DNA from: Candidatus Brocadia sp. | GTDB taxonomy: Bacteria > Planctomycetota > Brocadiia > Brocadiales > Brocadiaceae | NCBI GenBank assembly: GCA_011525665.1 | Contig: WYAU01000070.1 | Span: 1-40,491, forward strand | Reading direction: 5' to 3' | Length of the DNA: 40,491 nt | Part shown: positions 1-8,687 of the stretch, in pieces | How the letters are laid out: every line of letters begins with the position of its first letter | Position numbering within the stretch: the stretch's first letter is position 1 | Translations under genes and position numbers: made by a program | The notes under the pieces: model-generated | Told to the model about the DNA's origin: nothing | What the model saw: only the letters and a program-made list of their open reading frames with translations | The model's database searches: none

Positions 1-2
1 CA

Positions 3-128
3 ATTCCGCTATTAGAAAAGGAAGAAAATTTCCAAGAAATATTCAACCACATAAAAAAATCTTCGCCTTCCCTTATAAACCAATTTCTTAACTTAATGAC
101 ATTGAGTTGCAAACTTGAACCCGCTTAG
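3..128 (+). CDS. 3' end of an unknown gene, cut by the window edge
   Basis: An open frame enters from the left edge and ends at TAG (126-128). Its 41 residues have a normal coding composition, with a charged stretch (LLEKEENFQEIF) followed by an amphipathic helix-like segment (INQFLNLMTLSCKL). The other two plus frames are less protein-like. Nothing identifies the family. It would be the only plus-strand gene before the minus-strand cassette that follows. It is called on composition alone and could be chance. Confidence 0.4.
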   Translation: MPLLEKEENFQEIFNHIKKSSPSLINQFLNLMTLSCKLEPA

Positions 129-143
129 GAGTATTGTAGCATT

Positions 144-226
144 GTAGGTTGGGTTGAGGAATGAAACCCAACTTTTCTGCAAATGCTATAATTGGTGTTG
201 GGTTTCGCTTACGCTCTACTTAACCT
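144..226. repeat. Imperfect inverted repeat, MITE/REP-like
   Basis: The left arm begins GTAGGTTGGGTTGAGGAA and reaches GAAACCCAAC. The right arm runs GTTGGGTTTCGC to CTACTTAACCT, the near reverse complement. The inner 10 bases (GAAACCCAAC / GTTGGGTTTC) match perfectly and the outer parts are diverged. No gene lies inside. It looks like one of the dispersed non-autonomous palindromic elements that recur in this window. Confidence 0.6.
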
Positions 227-281
227 CACGCACTCTGAAGATGGTTGATATCGGGTCGCGCTCATCCTTTACCCAACATGG

Positions 282-1070
282 CTATCGTAATAACTCAATG
301 ATTTCAACAATATCTTGCATATCTACTTTCCATAACTCCATTAATTCATAAAGTGTAGCACCCGTTCCTTGTACTTTTATTTTGCCAGGTTTAATATCGG
401 CCAGACTCAGCAGAGCCACACCTGATGCATTTAACATACCTTGCAGGTACAAATCATAAATCTCTTGAAGTAAAGCAACCTTAGCAGTACCGACATTTCC
501 ATTGCTTCGATAGTCCTCTTGCCTGAGGTTAGAAGTATCGAATCGCGTAAATAATGCCAACAAACACATTTGACGATATGAAATTCGCTCCCCAAGTCTA
601 ATTAATAGATTTGCCTCTGCCCTGTCAATCTCAGGGTGAAAAGCTATATTTGCCACAAGGTTTCCGTAAAACAACAGTTTTTTTTCTTGGTGTTCCCTTT
701 GTGCAACAAGCAACACACCTTCTAAAATCTCTTCAGCCGCCGCACGTTCATTATGCTGCCCTTGGAAAAAGTTGTCTTGTCGAACTTGCAAGCCATTTGC
801 TATATTTTCCTGGATTTTTTTAGCTGCAAATGCAATGGTAGCTCCGATCCTTACTTCTTCTCGTTTTCCTAGTAGCCGATATTTGATTTCATTAGCCAAG
901 CGGCGAAATGTAAAAGATAATAAAGGACCTGTCATCCCACCAAGAACCGCCCCTACAGAACCTGCAGTGAAGAATCCGATAGCTCCCCCTGCCGCTCCTC
1001 CTGCAATGTCTGATCCAATGGCAATAAGCTCTTCCAGGTCTTCTTTTTTATCATTTTCACTATTAGGCAT
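282..1070 (-). CDS. Hypothetical protein with glycine-zipper-like hydrophobic segment
   Basis: The protein has 262 residues and I do not recognise the family. After an acidic N terminus (about residues 1-20), residues 22-52 are rich in Gly and Ala with small-residue spacing (AGGAAGGAIGFF, GAVLGGMTG). This is typical of glycine-zipper membrane or pore-forming segments. The rest is soluble and mostly helical, with charged stretches such as REHQEKKLLFYGNL and a closing helix near DMQDIVEIIELLR. There is no signal peptide. It is the last gene of a three-gene minus-strand run, 24 bases after the HEPN-like gene and downstream of the restriction-methylase gene, so it is probably co-transcribed. From that context it could be a membrane-acting partner in a defence cassette, but no catalytic motif supports a function. 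Confidence 0.65.
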   Translation of the reverse strand: MPNSENDKKEDLEELIAIGSDIAGGAAGGAIGFFTAGSVGAVLGGMTGPLLSFTFRRLANEIKYRLLGKREEVRIGATIAFAAKKIQENIANGLQVRQDNFFQGQHNERAAAEEILEGVLLVAQREHQEKKLLFYGNLVANIAFHPEIDRAEANLLIRLGERISYRQMCLLALFTRFDTSNLRQEDYRSNGNVGTAKVALLQEIYDLYLQGMLNASGVALLSLADIKPGKIKVQGTGATLYELMELWKVDMQDIVEIIELLR

Positions 1071-1094
1071 GTGTGATTGTATATAAATTTTATG

Positions 1095-2168
1095 CTAGAC
1101 GGTATTGTCATACAACTGACGTAACCAATTGATGCACTTTTGAACAGCTGCAAGCATCGTTTCACCTTGTAAATCAGCGATTGTTCTAAGGATGCCGTTG
1201 TAAATAAATTGTGCTTTTCCTCCGTGTGCGACTCTTCCTCGGGCATCCCAAAGTTTTCGAATCTCGGCAAATTCGACGGGAAACTCTTGTTCAAATGATC
1301 TTCCCAAAAATCGGTTCAAATCTCGACTGAGATGAGTTGGAAGGTCATAACCTGTCATTACACGTCCTCGTTTAAACTCTTGCCCTTTGTTCCGTGCTTC
1401 CCATAACCGTGCGAACGCTGTCTCGGTAGCCTGCTCACATCCCATTGCTGCATGAATAACCATACTTCGCAAATCAGATGTAGCAAGGTAATAATAAGCA
1501 TCGAGAACCGACATTTCGTATGGAAACGTTTCAACCTCTTCCCCGACGTCTTGCACTGATCTCATCCAAAGGGTATCGTCTATTGGTTTTTCGAAGCCAA
1601 ATGGTATTCGAGCATGCACGATTCCATGTCCAATATCCATTGGTGCACCGTTACGTATTATGCTAAAACGGCTGCGTTCGTATCCAAGCAAGGCATCAAT
1701 AGAGCGAAGAATCCACCATTGCCTACTTCGAACTCGAAGACGCTCAAGCAGTTTGTGAAGTACAGCTGGTAAGGTAAAATCACCTTGTGGTGAGTTAACT
1801 AGGTCAATCCGCAAACTGTCCATGGGAAAGATATTAAGCTTTTTGCCCCATTGATCTGACCAAAGTGCAATAGTACCAGGACCTCCGTCAGGTTGAAATA
1901 TTGGCAGTGTCACCACATGAATCAATGGTAATGAATTGCTTGGTCTTGCCTCGGATAAGAACGGAATAGCTTCGGGTTTGACCCTTGGCATCGGCATAAA
2001 GTTCGCTGAAGCACTCCTAAAAGGAGGATAGAATCGTATAAGAGTTCCACCTTTCAAGAAATCACCTGCAAGCAAAGGAGTACGAGTATCGACGTAAAGC
2101 CAGAATGGAAAAGTGTATAAACCAGCCTCACCTGTGTTTAATCCGTTTTTTTCAATCTGTTTATTCAT
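1095..2168 (-). CDS. Hypothetical protein with a C-terminal HEPN-like motif
   Basis: The protein has 357 residues and no signal peptide or membrane segment. The N-terminal 200 residues look like a mixed alpha/beta domain of unknown family (LPLIHVVTLPIF, IALWSDQWGKK). Residues 215-357 are helical. They contain SDLRSMVIHAAMGCEQATE followed at 310-315 by RGRVAH, an R-x4-H arrangement typical of HEPN ribonuclease or Apea-like HEPN domains. HEPN proteins often act as RNases in defence or toxin systems. Here the assignment rests on one short motif and the predicted helices. The gene starts 56 bases after the stop of the type IIG-like gene on the same strand, which suggests one operon. The RBS is weak. 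An alternative reading is a non-catalytic HEPN-like recognition protein. Confidence 0.65.
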   Translation of the reverse strand: MNKQIEKNGLNTGEAGLYTFPFWLYVDTRTPLLAGDFLKGGTLIRFYPPFRSASANFMPMPRVKPEAIPFLSEARPSNSLPLIHVVTLPIFQPDGGPGTIALWSDQWGKKLNIFPMDSLRIDLVNSPQGDFTLPAVLHKLLERLRVRSRQWWILRSIDALLGYERSRFSIIRNGAPMDIGHGIVHARIPFGFEKPIDDTLWMRSVQDVGEEVETFPYEMSVLDAYYYLATSDLRSMVIHAAMGCEQATETAFARLWEARNKGQEFKRGRVMTGYDLPTHLSRDLNRFLGRSFEQEFPVEFAEIRKLWDARGRVAHGGKAQFIYNGILRTIADLQGETMLAAVQKCINWLRQLYDNTV

Positions 2169-2224
2169 AACTTATCTATAGCAACAGGGATTACTCCTTT
2201 GATAGATTTTTGGTTTCGTAGGTT

Positions 2225-5200
2225 TTATGATAAACTGCTCTCCACTATTTTGATTTCATCTTCTGTCAATCCATACAATTCATATACCAACTGATCAATC
2301 TGAAGATCGGTTGCATCGATCTGTCGCTGGATGGTGGTCTTGTCATGATCCGTCTTTGCTGATGCTATTTGTTTGTGCAGTTCGAGCATCTGATCGACAA
2401 GTTCTACCATCCGGTCGTGGCTGGCTTTTTCCACCGAGTGAGAAATGTCAATGGTGGGAAAGGGTAAGCTATATAGCTTTGCAGCTTTTATCTGTGGGAT
2501 AACTCGCTGTTCTCCTTGCGAGTAAATTTGATACAGGAACTGGAAGCAAGCTGAGTGAAGAACACCTAGCACAAAGCGTTCTTTAATGGAAAAGCCCGTC
2601 TTAATTCTAAACAAATACAGAGCGTCAGTAGCGTAATAACCTACTTCTTCGTCCAAAGCAATACAAATCATCCTTGTTGTTGTAAGACCGATAAACTTTG
2701 GAGGATCAAAGATTGCTGGATTTCGGGGACGGTGCAAGGCAAACCAAGGGTGTTTACCTTCTGCTACCTCTTTACAGGTAATTTTGTCGCGATATCTGTT
2801 TAGATGCCCTCTTGTGTTAGGATATTTCTCAATGTCATCGCCGCGTGTTAGATAAATTATGAAAGTGGAAGAGTCAATGACACCATATCTGGATATATGC
2901 TTCCCAAGTACAACAGGACGCAACACGTCATTTTCAATCTTTTCTTGCTTTATTATTTCTTTCTCAACAATAAAGGCTTCGGCATAGTCTGGGCTTATAC
3001 CACGCTGTATTTCTCCATCGATGATATCCGAAAATTTTGGGAATGTTTGAGTAAGTTTCTGAAAGAGCGCAACTGCATTAAGATTGAGCGTGAAATAGGT
3101 ACATAAGGGATCAGAGAGAACAACCTTACGCCACTGATTACAATTTATAGGCTTTAGTTCTTTTAGTCGATGCGATTTTTCGTCTGGTATACTGTGCCTA
3201 AAATCATTTACTGTGATAAGTCCTCTTGTGGTTGGTGTACTGCGTGCAGTAAATACTAAAATAGTTGAAGTGTTAAGAACCTTAGAACCAAATACTTTTT
3301 CCCCTAAGTTTATCACAGTCTGTAAGTTAAAGTTCTCGATTATAAATCGACGTAACAATTGGGCATCTGACTGAGTAAGGAACGTGCTGGGAATAATCAT
3401 GCCAAATATACCATCACGAGTTAACAGTTTTGCGGAGAGGTGAATGAAGTACATATAAGAATCAATCATTCTTACAATAATATTTCGGTGTTTTCTGCGG
3501 AGATAATCCAACTCACTGTTCGAAAAGTCAGCGCCCCATGGCGGATTTCCGATTACTACATTAAATCCGTCTGCCTTTATGATCTCAGGAAACTCGGCCT
3601 CCCAATCGAAGACATTGATCCGATATCGTTCCTCTTCATCAAACAGGCTCATCTGGCGACCTTCGTAAAAGTCTGGGCCAATGAGTGAGTTGCCGCATTT
3701 GATGTTATTGCCGAGATCTGGCAGGGCACGTTCGTGGAACAGTCTGAGTTGTTTTACAATGGTCTGCTCGGACTCGCCTTCCAGCACCTTCAAAAGGAGC
3801 GATAGCTTGGTTACCTCCACAGCCTGTGGGTCGATGTCTACACCATAGATGTTATTGAGCAGGATACGCTTGCGCTCGGCGGTGGTTAGACGCCAGTCAC
3901 CACCCATTCCCTGGTATAATGTCGGTGAGCGGCCTGTTGACCATTTCTCAGGGCCATCGGCCACATACCAGTCACGGTGCCAGTCAAGCAGGTATTTGTA
4001 TGCACCCAGGAGAAAAGAACCGGAGCCGCAGGCAGGGTCGAGGATGCGAATTTTAGCAACAGCCTTCGGAGTAACGTTCCTGATTTTAGATTTCGGATTT
4101 TGGATTTCGGAATTCACAACCCCCTTGCCCCCTTTGCTAAGGGGGATTTTCGCACGTTCACCATTCTGTAATTCACATTCAAGAAGTTTACCTACCGTGT
4201 TCTTTACGATATAGTCAACGATATAGGTCGGTGTATAGTAAACCCCGCCTGCCTTCTTGACCTCCGGCTTGTCCTCCACCACTGCACGATGGCCAGCCGT
4301 AAGACGGATTACCTTGCCCAAAAATTGCTCGTAGACCTGACCCAGGATGTCAGCGGAGAGGACGGAGAATTCGTACGGACTGTCGGGATAGTAGAGGTTT
4401 TTGATGATATCCTTGAGTACGCTGTCGTCAATGGTTAAACTCAGGGTGAGGGTATCTGGCGATTCAGAACGACCCTTTTCTTTTTGAAAGTGAAACAAGC
4501 CGGAGTTGTAGCGTTCATCGGCGCGATGAAATATTTCGCAGAGACGTGCGTACACACGGTCGCCATTCTGCAAGGCCATGAGACGACCATACCTTTCGAT
4601 ACCACGATCCTCGCATATACGCAGGAAGATAATGCGGTCGATGGTGCGCTGGATGGCAAAGTTCAGGTCGTGCTGGGTTAAATCCGGATTGCGTAGCGCC
4701 ATGTTGCGGGCAAGCATGTCTCGCCAGGATTCAATTTCTTTTAGAAATGCGGTATCAACCTCGGCGGTGCCTTTTTTGGCCTTGCTCGATTCGGCATATT
4801 TATCAAAGGTGCCCTTGAGGACTGCATCGCGTGAGAAGGTGGAGGCGATCTCATCCCATCGCTGTGAATACTCGGTGTAGTTGAGGTAAAGGATTCGGGC
4901 GATAGAAGGTTTGTCGGTCTTGTCCGGTTTAACCCTGCAGTCGTAAACGACAAACTCCTCAAAATCAGTAAGGATACTGAGCGGGAGCCTGGCAGACCAT
5001 GCGTAGCGGCGCAGTTGAAATGCGGGGTCGACATCGTCTTTGAGATTGACCGCGGGCTTCTTCGTCTCCACAAAAAACTTGCGGACACCACCGATGCGGA
5101 AGCAGTAGTCCGGGGCCTTGGTCATACCGCCAACCTTGATGGAGTCCTCGTGAATCACGTCTTTGTAAGCCTCGGCATAGCCCTTCTCATTATCCACGTC

Positions 5201-5335
5201 CCAGCCCAATATCTTGAAAAACGGATCAATAAACTCACGCCGAAGCTGGGTTTCGTTGTATGTACCGGAACGATATGCCTCGCGATTACAGTCGAATCGT
5301 CCTGTCAATTCAAGAATTTCACGAGGAACGGTCAT
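2225..5335 (-). CDS. Type IIG-like restriction enzyme and adenine-N6 DNA methyltransferase
   Basis: The 1036-residue single chain would both cut and methylate DNA. The N-terminal region (about 1-170) resembles a PD-(D/E)xK nuclease: D76 in APDYCF and E90-x-K92 in FVETKKP. A helical linker follows. The methyltransferase core has the lead-in GVYYTPTYIVDYIV (364-377), SAM-binding motif I DPACGSGSF (433-441) and catalytic motif IV NPPW (597-600), the signature of N6-adenine methylases of the Eco57I/TaqI-C type. Residues from about 750 should hold the target-recognition domain, and the end is a coiled-coil-like helix. The length fits family members. Residues about 397-420 are a translated repeat (see 4076-4149). 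It leads a minus-strand cassette with two unknown genes. A BREX PglX-like methylase is an alternative, but the N-terminal nuclease favours type IIG. The recognition sequence cannot be read from the sequence. Confidence 0.88.
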   Translation of the reverse strand: MTVPREILELTGRFDCNREAYRSGTYNETQLRREFIDPFFKILGWDVDNEKGYAEAYKDVIHEDSIKVGGMTKAPDYCFRIGGVRKFFVETKKPAVNLKDDVDPAFQLRRYAWSARLPLSILTDFEEFVVYDCRVKPDKTDKPSIARILYLNYTEYSQRWDEIASTFSRDAVLKGTFDKYAESSKAKKGTAEVDTAFLKEIESWRDMLARNMALRNPDLTQHDLNFAIQRTIDRIIFLRICEDRGIERYGRLMALQNGDRVYARLCEIFHRADERYNSGLFHFQKEKGRSESPDTLTLSLTIDDSVLKDIIKNLYYPDSPYEFSVLSADILGQVYEQFLGKVIRLTAGHRAVVEDKPEVKKAGGVYYTPTYIVDYIVKNTVGKLLECELQNGERAKIPLSKGGKGVVNSEIQNPKSKIRNVTPKAVAKIRILDPACGSGSFLLGAYKYLLDWHRDWYVADGPEKWSTGRSPTLYQGMGGDWRLTTAERKRILLNNIYGVDIDPQAVEVTKLSLLLKVLEGESEQTIVKQLRLFHERALPDLGNNIKCGNSLIGPDFYEGRQMSLFDEEERYRINVFDWEAEFPEIIKADGFNVVIGNPPWGADFSNSELDYLRRKHRNIIVRMIDSYMYFIHLSAKLLTRDGIFGMIIPSTFLTQSDAQLLRRFIIENFNLQTVINLGEKVFGSKVLNTSTILVFTARSTPTTRGLITVNDFRHSIPDEKSHRLKELKPINCNQWRKVVLSDPLCTYFTLNLNAVALFQKLTQTFPKFSDIIDGEIQRGISPDYAEAFIVEKEIIKQEKIENDVLRPVVLGKHISRYGVIDSSTFIIYLTRGDDIEKYPNTRGHLNRYRDKITCKEVAEGKHPWFALHRPRNPAIFDPPKFIGLTTTRMICIALDEEVGYYATDALYLFRIKTGFSIKERFVLGVLHSACFQFLYQIYSQGEQRVIPQIKAAKLYSLPFPTIDISHSVEKASHDRMVELVDQMLELHKQIASAKTDHDKTTIQRQIDATDLQIDQLVYELYGLTEDEIKIVESSLS
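4076..4149 (-). repeat. Dispersed repeat translated in frame inside the methylase gene
   Basis: Positions 4116-4149, read on the minus strand, match 37725-37759 in the intergenic region before the pentaheme cytochrome. Both have the pattern AATCCCCCTTA...AAAGGGGGCAA.GGGGGTTGT. A tract of near-repeats of the type CCGAAATC/CCAAAATC follows. The insertion adds about 24 residues (IPLSKGGKG onwards) between the YYTP lead-in and motif I of the methylase without a frameshift or stop. Confidence 0.75.
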
Positions 5336-5524
5336 CTTTTTTCTTGTAATTTTTGCATCATGCCATTCGAAAGATTTAGTGATAAATGAAGTGCTGAAAC
5401 TTTTATAGTCATACTGTTTATTTATCTTGAAAGCCGAATTTAAAGGATTATAATATTTTTTTGCTTTTTATACCAGCAATTCATTATAAATATCACCTGC
5501 AATTTTTAAAGGGATACATAACAG

Positions 5525-7240
5525 ATGAAATGGTCGCAGACACTGATTCCCACACTGAAAGAAAACCCGTCAGAGGCAGAAATCGAGAGCCATAAACTTA
5601 TGATCCGCGCCGGGCTTATTCGAAGGATCACAGCAGGCGCTTATGCATATTTGCCTTTAGGCACGCTGGTCCTGAATAAGGTTATTGATATTGTGAGGGA
5701 AGAGATGAACCGGGGGGGGGCCATTGAGGTATTCCTCCCCGCGCTTCAGCCTTTAAATCTCCTGGAAGAGAGTGGACGGTTAAACGTATTTGGGGATGAT
5801 TTAATTACCTTTGAGGACCGGCATGGCAAAACTACTGCATTGGGCCCCACCCATGAAGAAATTATTACGGATATTGTCAGGAATGAGATAAATTCCTACC
5901 GGCAACTCCCTATCACACTCTACCAGATTCAAACCAAATTCCGGGATGAAACAAGGCCACGGTTCGGTGTCCTGCGCAGTAAGGAATTTATCATGAAGGA
6001 TGCCTATAGCTTTGACGTGGATTATGAAGGACTCAACAGGCGCTATAAGGCCATGTATGACGCTTACTGCCGTATATTTGACCGGTGCGGTCTCGACTAC
6101 ATTGTCTGTGAGGCAGATTCAGGGGCTATGGGTGGTGATGTTTCCCATGAGTTTATGGTTCCCAGCCACGTGGGTGAAGATCTTCTCATCCGATGCATGG
6201 AGTGCGGTTACAGCGCCAATCGTGAACGGGCAGAAGCTGCGCCCATCTCGTCGAAAAACAATGCAACCCTGCAGGAGATTAAGGAAATTTCAACTCCCCA
6301 CACACACACCATCCAGGAAGTCAGCAACTTTCTGAAGGTAAAACCAGACACGCTGGTTAAAACAATGATTTACATCTCGGATGGCCAGCCGGTTGCCGTT
6401 CTCCTGCGGGGAGACCATGAGGTAAACGAGACCAAGCTGACCAAGCTGCTTGGACAGGAAGCCGTTGCACTTGCAGACCATAACACCATTGAACACGTCA
6501 CCGGCGCACGTGTGGGGTTTGCCGGCCCCGTTGGACTACAGATAAAAATCATCGCCGACCAGGCCGTCTCCGTGCTTCGCAATTTTGTTACGGGCGCCAA
6601 CAAACCGGACGCCCATCTGTTAAACGTAAATCCGGAAAGGGATTTTAAAATCGACCGTATCGCCGATATCCGCTATGTGACCAAGGGTGACAGGTGTCCG
6701 AAGTGCAATCATGAGATTGACATCTCACAGGGCATTGAAATCGGACACGTATTCAAACTCGGCACGAAATACAGCGATGCCCTGAAGGCGAAGTTCCTGG
6801 ATAGCAACGGCAGGGAAAAATCCATGATTATGGGCTGTTACGGAATCGGGGTTAACCGTATTATTGCCGCGCTGATCGAAAGGTCACATGATGAAAATGG
6901 CATCATATGGCCGCTTTCACTGGCTCCATACAAGGTCATTATCATTCCCGTCAACGTTAATGATGCCGCAGGCATGAAGATGGCAAATCAAATCTATGAT
7001 GAGATTGTCAATGTTGCAGGAGTTGAAGTATTGCTGGACGACAGGGACCAGAGACCGGGTGTTAAATTCAAAGACGCCGACCTGATTGGCATACCAATAA
7101 AAATTGTCATCGGTAAGAAATTTACCGAAACGAAAGAACTTGAAATAAAATTGAGAAAAAGCGGAGAAACGTTCCTGACACCTCCCGGCGAAGTTCACAT
7201 GAAGATCCGGGAACTATGTGAAAGGCTCTCGAAACCGTGA
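5525..7240 (+). CDS. proS: Prolyl-tRNA synthetase, bacterial type
   Basis: The 571-residue cytosolic enzyme charges tRNA-Pro with proline. It has the long bacterial architecture. The class II catalytic core has motif 1 near residues 40-70 and motif 2 at FRDETRPRFGVLRSKEF. A YbaK-like editing (INS) domain covers about residues 230-390 and would clear Ala-tRNA-Pro. Motif 3 is GCYGIGVNRIIAALIE, and a C-terminal anticodon-binding domain carries VLLDDRDQRPGVKFKDADL. The ATG start gives the canonical N terminus MKWSQTLIPTLKE and is preceded by a modest AAAGGGA about 10 bases upstream. It is transcribed divergently from the restriction-methylase cassette. The following gene is 280 bases away across three repeats, so it is probably not tightly coupled. 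Confidence 0.98.
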   Translation: MKWSQTLIPTLKENPSEAEIESHKLMIRAGLIRRITAGAYAYLPLGTLVLNKVIDIVREEMNRGGAIEVFLPALQPLNLLEESGRLNVFGDDLITFEDRHGKTTALGPTHEEIITDIVRNEINSYRQLPITLYQIQTKFRDETRPRFGVLRSKEFIMKDAYSFDVDYEGLNRRYKAMYDAYCRIFDRCGLDYIVCEADSGAMGGDVSHEFMVPSHVGEDLLIRCMECGYSANRERAEAAPISSKNNATLQEIKEISTPHTHTIQEVSNFLKVKPDTLVKTMIYISDGQPVAVLLRGDHEVNETKLTKLLGQEAVALADHNTIEHVTGARVGFAGPVGLQIKIIADQAVSVLRNFVTGANKPDAHLLNVNPERDFKIDRIADIRYVTKGDRCPKCNHEIDISQGIEIGHVFKLGTKYSDALKAKFLDSNGREKSMIMGCYGIGVNRIIAALIERSHDENGIIWPLSLAPYKVIIIPVNVNDAAGMKMANQIYDEIVNVAGVEVLLDDRDQRPGVKFKDADLIGIPIKIVIGKKFTETKELEIKLRKSGETFLTPPGEVHMKIRELCERLSKP

Positions 7241-7242
7241 AG

Positions 7243-7297
7243 AATAAACCACAAATACACAAATTATGTACTCAAAAGGTTCACAATTTGTGGTTTA
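7243..7297. repeat. Inverted repeat with 13-bp perfect arms
   Basis: ATAAACCACAAAT (7243-7255) is the exact reverse complement of ATTTGTGGTTTAT (7285-7297), with a 29-base loop. It lies directly after the proS stop. There is no U-run after the second arm, so a terminator role is unsupported. The core AAACCACA...TGTGGTTT recurs at 28182-28284, which suggests a small repeat family. Confidence 0.7.
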
Positions 7298-7333
7298 TCA
7301 AATTTATACACGGCAACCATTCCAGAAGGGTGG

Positions 7334-7358
7334 CACGGACAACCCCTGCTTGTCCGTG
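7334..7358. repeat. Short palindromic repeat
   Basis: CACGGACAA (7334-7342) pairs perfectly with TTGTCCGTG (7350-7358) around a 7-base loop. It is part of the repeat cluster between proS and the DUF4416 gene and is followed by no poly-T. Confidence 0.6.
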
Positions 7359-7380
7359 GTTCCGCAGTTTACAACTGTCC

Positions 7381-7449
7381 GTCATTCCGGCTTGACCCGG
7401 AATCCCATATTCTTCTGTTTTTCCGGATTCCCGCTTCTGCGGGAATGAC
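7381..7449. repeat. GTCATTCC...GGAATGAC palindromic element
   Basis: The element opens GTCATTCCGGCTTGACCCGG and closes with CCCGCTTCTGCGGGAATGAC. The 8-base ends are perfect inverted repeats, and each half contains a smaller internal palindrome (CCGGcttgaCCCGG; CCCGCttctGCGGG). This composition matches the widespread REP/MITE-like elements of many bacterial genomes. Confidence 0.7.
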
Positions 7450-7522
7450 ATATTCATGTTTGATTAATGACGCTGTGTATAGCATTGGTTTTCATTAAAA
7501 TTAGCAAATTACAACATTTTTC

Positions 7523-8065
7523 GTGGGTTACATTTCCAGACCAAAACAAGCAAATTTAATTATTGGTGTATTGACTGGTATTCCCGAACTTCTGAGTCAG
7601 ACAGACAAAATCCTGGAAGAGCATTTTGGTCCCGTCGATCTTCGAAGTAACGTCCTGCCCTTCAATTTTACCGATTATTATAACGAGGAAATGGGCAAAG
7701 GGATTCTGCGGCAGTTTTACAGTTTTGAAAGACTTATCTCGCCCGACGAGATTGCTGCCATTAAGGTACAGACCAATGCCATAGAAGAATCCGTTGCCTC
7801 TTCACAAAAGTACCCCGTAAAACGTCCCGTCAATATTGACCCCGGCTACATGAATGAAAGCAGACTTATCCTGGCCTCCACCAAGGATTTCTCCCATCGT
7901 ATATACTTACGAGACGGTGTCTATGCCGAAGTAACCCTTAATTACCGCAGGGGGAAATTCGAGTCCTTCCCATGGACGTTTCCCGACTACCAGAGTTCTG
8001 ACTATCAAAATTTTTTCTTACTGGTAAGGGAACTTTATGTCAAAAAACTCAAAAGAAAGGAATAA
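7523..8065 (+). CDS. DUF4416 family protein
   Basis: The 180-residue soluble protein starts at GTG and has no obvious ribosome-binding site. It has the conserved DUF4416 pattern: an N-terminal strand (NLIIGVLTG), then FGPVDLRSNVLPFNFTDYY and EMGKGILRQFYSFERLI, then IKVQTNAIEE, then a central NIDPGYMNESRLILASTKDF and a C-terminal FPWTFPDY. The biochemical role of the family is unknown. The gene ends 5 bases before ndk, so the two are almost certainly co-transcribed and may be translationally coupled. The match is across the whole length, so the family call is firm even though function is open. Confidence 0.88.
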   Translation: MGYISRPKQANLIIGVLTGIPELLSQTDKILEEHFGPVDLRSNVLPFNFTDYYNEEMGKGILRQFYSFERLISPDEIAAIKVQTNAIEESVASSQKYPVKRPVNIDPGYMNESRLILASTKDFSHRIYLRDGVYAEVTLNYRRGKFESFPWTFPDYQSSDYQNFFLLVRELYVKKLKRKE

Positions 8066-8070
8066 CACCT

Positions 8071-8541
8071 ATGGAAAAGACCTTAATTATATTAAAACCA
8101 GATGCCGTTCAGCGTCGTTTAGTGGGAAAAATCATATCCCGGTTTGAAGAAAAGGGATTTCAGATCATCGGGCTTAAAATGATCCGGATCTCAGAGGAAA
8201 TGGCAAAAAAGCATTATGCCGCACATGAAGGGAAAGATTTTTTTGAACCGTTGGTCAGATATACGTCTTCTGCACCCGTTATCATTATGGCGCTGAAGGG
8301 AAAGAACGCCATAGAAATTGTGAGAAAAATGATGGGAGCCACCTTTGGCTCAAAGGCGGAGCCCGGAACCATTCGCGGTGATTACGCCCTCAGCAACCGC
8401 TTTAACCTGATTCACGGCTCGGATTCCCCTGCCTCTGCCGAAAATGAAATCGGTATTTTTTTTGATAAAAGAGAAATCCTTGAGTATGACCCTGCCGGCA
8501 TCCAATGGATCTACGATATGTCTGCGGGAGACATTATTTAA
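8071..8541 (+). CDS. ndk: Nucleoside diphosphate kinase
   Basis: The 156-residue cytosolic enzyme transfers the gamma phosphate between nucleoside triphosphates and diphosphates through a phosphohistidine. It begins with the typical METLIILKPDAV-like N terminus (here MEKTLIILKPDAVQRRLVG). The family motif NLIHGSDS, about residues 112-119, contains the catalytic His. RGDYALSNRFN precedes it and supplies the nucleotide-binding Arg and Asn. The length is normal with a short C-terminal extension. The ATG has AAAGGAA 8-9 bases upstream, inside the end of the DUF4416 gene. It converges with tatC, with 146 unremarkable bases between them. Confidence 0.98.
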   Translation: MEKTLIILKPDAVQRRLVGKIISRFEEKGFQIIGLKMIRISEEMAKKHYAAHEGKDFFEPLVRYTSSAPVIIMALKGKNAIEIVRKMMGATFGSKAEPGTIRGDYALSNRFNLIHGSDSPASAENEIGIFFDKREILEYDPAGIQWIYDMSAGDII

Positions 8542-8687
8542 ACCCGATCGCAGGTAACTCTGCGGCAAAAATCCCCTCCCGGTGCTTACCGTCGGACAAT
8601 TTTTCCCCGGCGAAAAGAAGCCGAGACGTCTTGTTCGCGTGCATAACGCCAAAAGCGCACGCCCCTCAACGTCCGTAACGGTAATTT

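Noticed and set aside
7243-7297. Terminator for proS
   Set aside because: The arms are perfect but the loop is 29 bases and no T-run follows. A related copy elsewhere marks it as a dispersed repeat.
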